From: Promethearchaeota archaeon
Lineage (GTDB): Archaea > Asgardarchaeota > Lokiarchaeia > Sigynarchaeales > SOKP01
NCBI GenBank assembly: GCA_030608765.1
Contig: JAUWDN010000053.1
Coordinates: forward strand, 1 to 7,037
Reading direction: 5' to 3'
Length of the DNA: 7,037 nucleotides
The position numbers and the translations under genes are program-made. The notes below the pieces were generated by a model that did no database searches, was not told where the DNA came from, and saw nothing but the letters and a program-made list of their open reading frames with translations. Of this stretch, positions 1-5,783 are shown in pieces (the stretch's first letter is position 1; each line of letters opens with the position of its first letter).

Positions 1-1
1 A

Positions 2-2554
2 AAATTATCTATTTTTGCACCGCTTGCGATTATCGTTATGACTATCTTTTCGTTGCCATTAATGGGAATGCCCCCCTTGGGTAACCTCTTATTTCCTGGA
101 AACGGGGTGTGGAGAGTTCCGGGAGAGGTTCCGGAAGCAGAAAGGTTAAATATACCTGAATTAAGAGGGGAAGTTACTGTTATTCGTGATGATTGGGGTA
201 TACCTCATATTTTTGCCGAATACGAAGAAGATCTCTTTTTTGCACAAGGGTATTGTCATGCTCAGGATAGATTATTCCAAATGGATATGTGGCGTCGTCA
301 AGTGCGAGGAAGAATGTCAGAAATTTTAGGAGAGAGCATGATAGCCAATGATAAAATCATGCTTGCGAGGGGTATGGAGGATTCAGCTATTAAAACTGAT
401 GAATTATTAAGGGAGATGTATAATAATGGAACTCTTGAGTTTTTCAGTTCATTTGAAAAGTATGTTGATGGAATAAATTACTATATTGAATCCAATAACG
501 ATTTCAAACCATTAGAATACCATTTAATGGATTTCAACCCTACCAAATGGACGACTGTCGACACGTTATGTTTAGTCCAGGAAATGGCAAGGCAAATGTC
601 TTGGAATAGTCGTGATTTAGAAAGATATGTTACTTTGCAATCCTTGAATCACACATATTATAACGAGCTTTTTGGAGAGCCTTTACCTTATCAAATCCCA
701 ATAGTTCCCGATTACGGAGATTACCCCGAGAGCCCTATGAAAGCGGGAATTGATTTGAAACCTAATGCTGCTTTAAAATCAGAAATCTCAAACTTTTTAG
801 AAAAAATTCAAGAAATTGATTCAGAGAAAACTTTAATGGAGAACCAAAACGAGCAAATAATCGGGTCAAATAATTGGGTTGTCAATGGCACTTTGAGCAA
901 TACAGGGGCACCAATCCTCTGTAACGATATGCATCTTGCTTGGTTGATGCCAGGAGTATGGTATGAACAACATTTAAAAGCTGAAGATACCGGATTTCAT
1001 GTTTATGGTTTTATAATCCCTGGAATGCCCGGTGTTGCCGTAGGTCATAATGAAAGGGTTGGTTGGGGGTTCACTAACACAGGATATGATGTTATAGATT
1101 GGTATTATTATAATAAGGATGGACCAAATAGCTACATATACGACGGGGTATCTACAGCTTATACACAAAAAACTTATACCATAAAAGTTAAAGATCAAGA
1201 ATCAATTAAGTTCGTAGTTAACTATACTGTTCATGGGCCGGTATTCAATGATTTTATTAATTACGGTCTGACATCATCTATTGGAGACATTGTTTTGGCG
1301 CCAAAATGGACTGCTAACGGTTATTTTTTCAATATCCTTGCTGGTAATGGGTTTGATCGAGCAAATAATAGGGCAGAATTTGACGAAGGATCAAAATATT
1401 GGACTCTTCTTGCTCAAAATATTGTATACGCAGATGTAGATGGAAATATTGCAATTAGACCAACAGGTAAAGTGCCGATCAGAGACGATTCTAAAAACCC
1501 TCCTGGACATTTTGGAAACGGAACACTCCCCTATAACGGTTCAAACGGTGAAGGAGAATGGATTGGATATATTCCCTTTGAAGATTTACCTAATTCTCTT
1601 AATCCCTCGCAAAAATACTTAGCTTCCGCAAATCAAATTATCGCAGGACCAGAATACAAAAAATATTTCTTACAAAACGAATATGCAGATGGGTATAGAG
1701 CAAGAAGAATTAATGAACTTCTTATGGATGCTGTTGATGGGTCTGTAAGTGTAGAGATTATGAAAAGTATTCAAAATGATGTGAATTCAACTGCAGCGAG
1801 GGCGTTTATTCCGGAGTTAATTGAAGTTATACACGATTATTATAGTCCAACAATTCCCACGAAAATTAATAATGTTCTCACTGAATTAGAAAGTTGGAGT
1901 TTTATAATGGCCAAGGAAGAAAGTGCACCAACAATTTATCGTAAATGGAGAGATATCTTCCAAGATTTTACGTTTGATGACGAATCCACATTATATGGGA
2001 TTAATATACGCTCTAGAATTGTTGTATTAGAGTATTTAATGAAAGAAAATGAATCATCTCATTGGTTCAATGATATCTCCACGCCTGAAAATGAAACAAG
2101 AGATGATATAATGATGCAAGCATTAAATGCTACTATAGACTGGTTAGAAGTTTTTTACAATTCAGAAGATCCAACAACTTGGAGGTGGGGCGATCTCCAT
2201 CAACTTTACTTCACCTCTCTTACTCAGTTAGATTTCTTAAGCAAAGGTCCTTATGAAGCCGATGGGGAAGGTTTTACGATCAATCCTTCGTGGGTAAATA
2301 TTGATGATGGAGTGGGGTACGCGAGAGGCGGAGCGTCTGAGCGACTAATTATCGACTTTAGTGACTTAAATAATTCTTTAAGCGTAATTCCATCAGGACA
2401 ACGAGGACTTTCAAACTCAAAACACTATTCAGATCAATTAGAACAACTTTTCTTACAAGGTAAATACCATTATCAATATTTCTCAAACACAGTATACAAC
2501 TTTCCTACTAGTTCAATTGAATCTAAACTATATTTCTTTCCAATTGGAGGCTAA
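2..2554 (+). CDS. Penicillin acylase family protein (N-terminal nucleophile amidohydrolase), 5' end outside the window
   Basis: This gene encodes a secreted or membrane-anchored amidase of the penicillin acylase/AHL acylase family. Such precursors cut themselves into alpha and beta chains and hydrolyse amide-linked acyl groups. Numbering from the ATG at 38, the alpha-chain signatures are VIRDDWGIPHI (48-58) and AQGYCHAQDRLFQMD (69-83). The predicted self-cleavage site is Gly276/Ser277 in IIGSNNWVV, with Ser277 as the new N-terminal nucleophile (beta1). His299 in NDMHLAW falls exactly at beta23, the catalytic His of cephalosporin and AHL acylases; penicillin G acylase has Gln there. PGMPGVAVGHN and Asn461 (QNIVYADVDGN, probable oxyanion-hole Asn) follow, and the C-terminal SGQRGLSNSKHYSDQ matches the family end. 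The frame stays open upstream of 38 and encodes KLSIFAPLAIIV, which with the next residues forms a hydrophobic export or anchor segment, so Met38 is probably internal. The catalytic residues look intact. The substrate cannot be read from the sequence. Family assignment is firm; the start is unknown. Confidence 0.93.
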   Translation, partial: KLSIFAPLAIIVMTIFSLPLMGMPPLGNLLFPGNGVWRVPGEVPEAERLNIPELRGEVTVIRDDWGIPHIFAEYEEDLFFAQGYCHAQDRLFQMDMWRRQVRGRMSEILGESMIANDKIMLARGMEDSAIKTDELLREMYNNGTLEFFSSFEKYVDGINYYIESNNDFKPLEYHLMDFNPTKWTTVDTLCLVQEMARQMSWNSRDLERYVTLQSLNHTYYNELFGEPLPYQIPIVPDYGDYPESPMKAGIDLKPNAALKSEISNFLEKIQEIDSEKTLMENQNEQIIGSNNWVVNGTLSNTGAPILCNDMHLAWLMPGVWYEQHLKAEDTGFHVYGFIIPGMPGVAVGHNERVGWGFTNTGYDVIDWYYYNKDGPNSYIYDGVSTAYTQKTYTIKVKDQESIKFVVNYTVHGPVFNDFINYGLTSSIGDIVLAPKWTANGYFFNILAGNGFDRANNRAEFDEGSKYWTLLAQNIVYADVDGNIAIRPTGKVPIRDDSKNPPGHFGNGTLPYNGSNGEGEWIGYIPFEDLPNSLNPSQKYLASANQIIAGPEYKKYFLQNEYADGYRARRINELLMDAVDGSVSVEIMKSIQNDVNSTAARAFIPELIEVIHDYYSPTIPTKINNVLTELESWSFIMAKEESAPTIYRKWRDIFQDFTFDDESTLYGINIRSRIVVLEYLMKENESSHWFNDISTPENETRDDIMMQALNATIDWLEVFYNSEDPTTWRWGDLHQLYFTSLTQLDFLSKGPYEADGEGFTINPSWVNIDDGVGYARGGASERLIIDFSDLNNSLSVIPSGQRGLSNSKHYSDQLEQLFLQGKYHYQYFSNTVYNFPTSSIESKLYFFPIGG
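2546..2550 (+). promoter_or_regulatory. Ribosome binding site for the small membrane protein
   Basis: A GGAGG sits inside the last codons of the acylase gene, 8 bases before the ATG at 2559. It decides the start of the downstream gene. The earlier in-frame TTG at 2517 has no such site, and the ATG at 2554 (overlapping the acylase stop as TAATG) is in a frame that closes after a few codons. The placement suggests translation coupled to the acylase. Confidence 0.75.
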
Positions 2555-2558
2555 TGAA

Positions 2559-2963
2559 ATGGAAACTGAAAATAAAAAGTTCTACATAAGTATAATTGTG
2601 GTGCTATGTCTAACAATGTTACTAACTCTAATTCCAGTTTGGCAGTTAGTGATAATACCTGGGATTATTGCAGGAATGCTTAACAAATCGTTAAAACGCG
2701 GGATCTTAAGTGGTTTTAGTGGCGTCACCCTCTCATGGGGAATATATGTTATAGTAGGAGTTTTTACAAGAAATGTCTATCTTATGCTTGATCAACTCGG
2801 AGAGTTAATCTTTGGAAGTGGTTCAGGATGGATATTTTTAATACTCATAATGCTATTAGCTGCTATATTTGGGGCTATTGGCGGAGGAATTGGTAATGGT
2901 TTGATGGCTGTAATTAAAGCCTATCTTGAAAAACATCCTTCTAGGGATTCAAAGACAAAATAG
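2559..2963 (+). CDS. Small multi-spanning membrane protein of unknown function
   Basis: I do not recognise a named family with certainty. The 134-residue product has a short charged N-terminus (METENKK) and about four hydrophobic stretches: roughly residues 8-27, 29-41, 48-69 and 91-119. Basic residues lie between the second and third (NKSLKRG), and the tail is hydrophilic (KAYLEKHPSRDSKTK). The last stretch is rich in Gly (FGAIGGGIGNG), which allows tight helix packing. The pattern of Pro-Gly near the second helix, then a Lys/Arg turn, then a Gly-rich helix resembles small archaeal DUF-type membrane proteins, but this is a general likeness only. The start follows a good GGAGG site and lies 4 bases after the acylase stop, so the two are very probably co-transcribed. 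It might anchor or help the acylase at the membrane, but nothing in the sequence shows this. Confidence 0.8.
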   Translation: METENKKFYISIIVVLCLTMLLTLIPVWQLVIIPGIIAGMLNKSLKRGILSGFSGVTLSWGIYVIVGVFTRNVYLMLDQLGELIFGSGSGWIFLILIMLLAAIFGAIGGGIGNGLMAVIKAYLEKHPSRDSKTK

Positions 2964-2984
2964 GATTAAAATTTAAACAAAACC

Positions 2985-3029
2985 AAATTTAATTCCTTTT
3001 TTTTCTTTACTTTTTATAAAATTAAATTT
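2985..3029. terminator. T-rich intergenic terminator region with a 10-bp inverted repeat
   Basis: Between the converging membrane-protein and Roadblock genes lies a run of eight T (2997-3004), followed by TTT and TTTTT clusters, on the + strand. Such T-tracts are the usual archaeal intrinsic terminator signal and fit the end of the acylase operon. The tract sits in the loop of a perfect 10-bp inverted repeat: AAATTTAATT at 2985-2994 against AATTAAATTT at 3020-3029. All pairs are A-T, so the stem would be weak and may be chance in such AT-rich DNA. Confidence 0.5.
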
Positions 3030-3038
3030 AGAATTCAG

Positions 3039-3048
3039 AAAATAAAAA
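3039..3048 (-). terminator. Probable T-tract terminator of the Roadblock gene
   Basis: Read on the minus strand, the sequence is TTTTTATTTT beginning 13 bases after the Roadblock stop codon. This is the expected place and composition for archaeal transcription termination. There is no stem, and the call rests on composition and position alone. Confidence 0.4.
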
Positions 3049-3060
3049 TTATTGCGTTTC

Positions 3061-3432
3061 CTAATCTAAAAGTGAAGCAATCCTATTAGAAACGCTCTGG
3101 ATGTTTAGAAAAACCATACCTAAACTAGAATTAGCACTACATAATGTACATAAAATAGCGTTGTCACCAGCTTTAGAGAGGATCATAATACCATTTAAAC
3201 CCTCAATGAGAATTCTTTTTAGTTCCCCCCTATCAAGCTCCTCAACCGCTCGCTCTGATACGCTCTGTATGGCTGCTGACATCGCAGAAACTATGCCATC
3301 ATTCACATTTCTGCTTAAAACGGAACAAATAGGGAGCCCTTGAACGCTAACAATTGCGGAACCCTCTATATCACTATTCACCGCTGACAATTTTCTTAGT
3401 AAATCCGTGAGCTCACTAATGTTTTCAGACAA
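3061..3432 (-). CDS. Roadblock/LC7 domain protein
   Basis: The 123-residue product is a single Roadblock/LC7 domain covering nearly its whole length. This family forms homo- or heterodimers that act as scaffolds or regulators of small GTPases (MglB, Ragulator/LAMTOR and dynein light chain relatives). Asgard archaea carry many copies next to an expanded set of small GTPases. Visible hallmarks are SDIEGSAIVSVQGLPI (20-35), the helix with VSAMSAAIQSVSERA (48-62), the ELDRGELKRILIEG strand-turn (65-78), a Gly-containing turn at KAGDNAIL (87-94), and the final LGMVFLNIQSVSNRIASLL helix (104-122). A CxxC (Cys95, Cys98) lies in the last beta strand. The start codon is TTG at 3432-3430. An in-frame TAG lies three codons upstream (3441-3439) and the first internal Met is residue 51, so no in-frame ATG can serve. 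No GTPase gene is adjacent, so its partner is elsewhere. It appears to be transcribed alone. Confidence 0.93.
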   Translation of the reverse strand: MSENISELTDLLRKLSAVNSDIEGSAIVSVQGLPICSVLSRNVNDGIVSAMSAAIQSVSERAVEELDRGELKRILIEGLNGIMILSKAGDNAILCTLCSANSSLGMVFLNIQSVSNRIASLLD

Positions 3433-3441
3433 CCATGACTA

Positions 3442-3447
3442 CCTCCC
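3442..3447 (-). promoter_or_regulatory. Ribosome binding site that supports the TTG start of the Roadblock gene
   Basis: On the minus strand GGGAGG (3447 down to 3442) lies 9 bases before the TTG start at 3432, a suitable distance. An out-of-frame ATG (3436-3434) lies between them, only 5 bases from the GGGAGG, and reads Met-Val-Val-stop. The strong site probably compensates for the weak TTG codon. Confidence 0.7.
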
Positions 3448-3472
3448 TAATTTTTAACGAAGGTTTTATTAA

Positions 3473-3480
3473 CTTAAAAA
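3473..3480 (-). promoter_or_regulatory. Candidate TATA box of the Roadblock gene
   Basis: The minus strand reads TTTTTAAG within AAAATATTTTTAAG (3486 to 3473). At the usual archaeal distance of about 25 bases, transcription would start near 3450. That gives a short leader that still contains the GGGAGG site. The region is so AT-rich that other TATA-like matches exist nearby, so the exact box is uncertain. Confidence 0.4.
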
Positions 3481-3608
3481 TATTTTCACTCAATTACAAA
3501 TCAACCTAATGAGTGATTAATTTATAACTTATATGATCTATTAAAATTAACTTTATTTAATTATTAATGTTTACCTTATTTTAGATTTTATTAAGTTTGA
3601 TAGATGTA

Positions 3609-3618
3609 TTTAAAAAAT
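3609..3618 (+). promoter_or_regulatory. Candidate TATA box of the methionine aminopeptidase gene
   Basis: TTTAAAAAAT lies about 35 bases before the ATG at 3650. With normal archaeal spacing, transcription would start close to 3640, leaving only about 10 untranslated bases. No purine-rich ribosome site precedes the ATG (CTTATTATA), which fits a leaderless or very short-leader message. This is inference from spacing and composition. Confidence 0.45.
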
Positions 3619-3649
3619 ATTTTTATCAACTTTTACATTACTTATTATA

Positions 3650-4630
3650 ATGACTGAGAATAAAAATTTAAAAAATCAATCTGCTAAAAAAATTAATCAA
3701 GAAGAAGCAGAAAAAGATGAAGAAGAGAAGAAGTATAAAATCGAATCTCTGACTAAAGCGGGAAACATTGCTCAAGAAGTAAAAACATTTATTAAACCGC
3801 AGGTAAAAGTTGGAGCAAATGTATTCAACTTAATAGAAAACGCAGAAACGAAGATTATCGACTTAGGCGGAAAATGGGCATTTCCCATTAATGTGAGTAT
3901 AAATAACATTGCTGCTCACTACACATCTCCGATAAAAGACGACGAACTTACTATTAAAGATGGAGATATTGTTAAAATCGATTTAGGCGTACATATTGAT
4001 GGATATATTGTAGATACTGCTTTTACTATAAGTTTTAATGATGAAGAAGCCCTTGAAAACATTATTCAAGCAACCGAAGTCGCTTTAGATGCAGCAAAAA
4101 TGATGTCTAAACCTAAGATCAATACGAAAGAATTGGGTAAAAAGATTGAAGATATAGTTAAAGGTTTTAAATTCAATCCAATTAAAGAACTAGGTGGACA
4201 TCAAATTGAAAGGTGGACTGTTCATGGAAAAAAAAAGCTACCTGAATTAGGTACTCAAGGTGGTGATATAATGGAGGAGGGAGAGGTTTTTGCTATAGAA
4301 ATCTTTGCATCAACGGGTGAGGGAACAGTTCACAATACCAAATCATCTTATATCTACGAATTGAATCCCTATGCAGGAAGAGTACCATTACGGAGAAAAA
4401 CATCGAAACAAATATTAGGACACATCAATAAGAATTATAAAACTCTCCCTTTTGCAGAAAGATGGTTAGCAAAAGATTTTAGATTAGGAGTCGCATTTGG
4501 CCTTCAAGAGCTAGTTCAGCAAGGAAAAATTCAAGCACATTATGTGTTAGCAGAACAGAAAGGAGAATTCGTCGCTCAAAGCGAAGAAACGATACTAATA
4601 ACTGAAGATGGATTTAAACAACTAACATAA
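3650..4630 (+). CDS. map: Methionine aminopeptidase, type II (archaeal/eukaryotic MetAP2 type)
   Basis: This cytoplasmic metalloenzyme removes the initiator methionine from new proteins with a small second residue. The pita-bread fold metal ligands are all present: Asp111 (VKIDLG), Asp122 (IVDTAF), His184 (GGHQIERW), Glu217 (FAIEIFA) and Glu312 (VAQSEET). They correspond to Asp82, Asp93, His153, Glu187 and Glu280 of the Pyrococcus enzyme. The catalytic histidines are also there: His90 in NIAAHYT and His192 in TVHG. The insert of about 60 residues between the His and the final Glu ligand marks type II. Residues 1-30 form an added Lys/Glu-rich tail, so the protein is 326 residues against about 295 in many archaea. 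The family's usual AIEPFA reads AIEIFA here. The ATG at 3650 is the only reasonable start, as an in-frame TAA lies at 3611-3613. All ligands are kept, so it should be active rather than a PA2G4/EBP1-like pseudoenzyme. The downstream glycosyltransferase is probably co-transcribed. Confidence 0.95.
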   Translation: MTENKNLKNQSAKKINQEEAEKDEEEKKYKIESLTKAGNIAQEVKTFIKPQVKVGANVFNLIENAETKIIDLGGKWAFPINVSINNIAAHYTSPIKDDELTIKDGDIVKIDLGVHIDGYIVDTAFTISFNDEEALENIIQATEVALDAAKMMSKPKINTKELGKKIEDIVKGFKFNPIKELGGHQIERWTVHGKKKLPELGTQGGDIMEEGEVFAIEIFASTGEGTVHNTKSSYIYELNPYAGRVPLRRKTSKQILGHINKNYKTLPFAERWLAKDFRLGVAFGLQELVQQGKIQAHYVLAEQKGEFVAQSEETILITEDGFKQLT

Positions 4631-4667
4631 CGATGTGAGATTTAATAAAGATATCGTTAGATTTCAT

Positions 4668-5783
4668 ATGAAAAAGCTAAAAATATGTTTAATCTCATTA
4701 ACAGTTTCTCCTGATAGTGCTGATGGAGAGGCTAAAGTAGTCAGAGCACTTTTTGAATACTTAAAACAACAAGGTCATAATGTAAAATTAATTACTGGTA
4801 AATGGAATAAAGATTTAGAAGATCCAGATATAATTCAATTTAATCTTATTAGAAAGAGGTTTTTTTGGGTTCCTCATTTCTACTATAAAGTAATTAAATT
4901 CTTAAGAACCCATAATTTCGATATAATACATGCAAACAGTGCAAAAGCGGCATTACCAATTATTTTATCAAAGCGAAAAAAATTCTTTTGTACGATCCAC
5001 GATTTCACACCTTTTGAAACAGAACTTACAACAATTCCTATAGAAAAATTGTTAATAAAATATGTTTCAAAGAGAGCATCAATAATAACTACCGTCTCTA
5101 ATTTTGTTAAGAGGGAATTCCAGCATTATATTCCAAGAATCGATAAAAAGAAAATTGTAACAATTTATAATGGTATTGAAAAGAAGTATAAACCTTATCC
5201 TGTTGAAGCTCAAAGATTAAAGAATAAATTAAATATTCAAGGCCCTGTATTATTGTATATCGGAAGAATTACCCCCTATAAAGGAGTAAATCATATTATT
5301 GAAGCTTATAAAATCGTCAAAACTGAAATTCCAAACCTTAATTTAGTTATTGGCGGAAAACCAGATTATTTAATGGAAAAGGAATACAAATACTGGAAAG
5401 AAGTGTATAAAGATGTTTATTTCATGGGTTATTTGCCCGAAGATGAAGTTCCATTTTATTATTCTATGGGAGATATTTTTCTTACTTATTCTTCATCATC
5501 GGAAGGATTTGGTTTAACTCCTTTAGAGGCTATTTCCTGTGGAACACCCGTAATATGTTCATCAATTTTAGTATATAGAGAAATATTAAGAGATAATGCC
5601 TTATTCGTCCCTCCTAGAGTACCTATAAAATTAGCCGAGCAAATTAAAATTCTTCTTAAGGATGATGAGTTAAGAAATAATTTAGTGAAAAATGCTCAAA
5701 AATATATTAAAAGATACAGTTGGAATACAGTTGGAAAAAGATTAGAGAATGAATATTTAAGATTTTTAAATTACAAAGATTAG
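4668..5783 (+). CDS. Glycosyltransferase, GT4-like (GT-B fold)
   Basis: The product is a soluble, probably membrane-associated, retaining glycosyltransferase of the GT4 type. It would transfer a sugar from a nucleotide-sugar donor onto a glycan, lipid or similar acceptor. The acceptor half starts with KKLKICLISL and a Gly-containing loop (SADGEAKVV), then DIIHANSAKAALP, CTIHDF and TTVSNFVKREF. The donor half has YIGRITPYKGV with Arg200 and Lys205, the usual diphosphate-binding pair, and then FMGYLPEDEVPFYYSMGDIF. The EX7E motif is EGFGLTPLE (Glu279 and Glu287), followed by AISCGTPVICSS. I chose the ATG at 4668 (371 residues) because the conserved fold begins there. A GTG at 4635 in the same frame would add 11 residues unlike the family; neither start has a clear ribosome site. 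The gap to the aminopeptidase is 37 bases with no terminator. The stop overlaps that of the DUF354 gene on the other strand. Donor and acceptor cannot be told from the sequence. Confidence 0.92.
   Translation: MKKLKICLISLTVSPDSADGEAKVVRALFEYLKQQGHNVKLITGKWNKDLEDPDIIQFNLIRKRFFWVPHFYYKVIKFLRTHNFDIIHANSAKAALPIILSKRKKFFCTIHDFTPFETELTTIPIEKLLIKYVSKRASIITTVSNFVKREFQHYIPRIDKKKIVTIYNGIEKKYKPYPVEAQRLKNKLNIQGPVLLYIGRITPYKGVNHIIEAYKIVKTEIPNLNLVIGGKPDYLMEKEYKYWKEVYKDVYFMGYLPEDEVPFYYSMGDIFLTYSSSSEGFGLTPLEAISCGTPVICSSILVYREILRDNALFVPPRVPIKLAEQIKILLKDDELRNNLVKNAQKYIKRYSWNTVGKRLENEYLRFLNYKD
5780..5783. other. Overlapping stop codons of two convergent genes
   Basis: The four bases TTAG contain the TAG stop of the glycosyltransferase (5781-5783, +) and, on the other strand, the TAA stop of the DUF354 gene (5782-5780, -). 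There is no intergenic space, so the terminator of each gene must lie inside the coding sequence of the other or be absent. Confidence 0.95.

Larger units (their letters stand above)
3433..3649. other. Divergent, gene-free promoter region
   Basis: These 217 bases separate the leftward Roadblock gene from the rightward methionine aminopeptidase gene. They are extremely AT-rich and hold no supported gene, tRNA or structured RNA on either strand. Both genes must be transcribed out of this interval, and TATA-like elements are seen near each end. The central part (about 3490-3600) shows no further signal that I can separate from its composition. Confidence 0.6.

Noticed and set aside
974..1622. 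Open frames of 60-74 codons inside the acylase gene (974-1198 minus, 1440-1622 plus)
   Set aside because: They overlap a strongly supported gene in other frames and show no family motif.
2517..2558. An upstream TTG start for the small membrane protein, adding 14 residues
   Set aside because: It overlaps the acylase gene and has no ribosome site, while the ATG at 2559 has GGAGG at ideal distance.
2554..2589. ATG overlapping the acylase stop (TAATG)
   Set aside because: Its frame ends in a stop after about 11 codons and does not give a recognisable product.
3101..3343. 80-codon plus-strand open frame antisense to the Roadblock gene
   Set aside because: The Roadblock signature on the other strand is clear; this is a shadow.
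3604..3657. A 17-codon frame (MYLKNIFINFYITYYND) overlapping the aminopeptidase start
   Set aside because: It lies over the probable TATA box, so it would not be on the message, and it has no ribosome site.
4635..4667. GTG start for the glycosyltransferase, 11 residues earlier
   Set aside because: The extra residues do not resemble the family N-terminus, and the ATG at 4668 sits directly before the first conserved strand. It remains possible, since neither start has a clear ribosome site.
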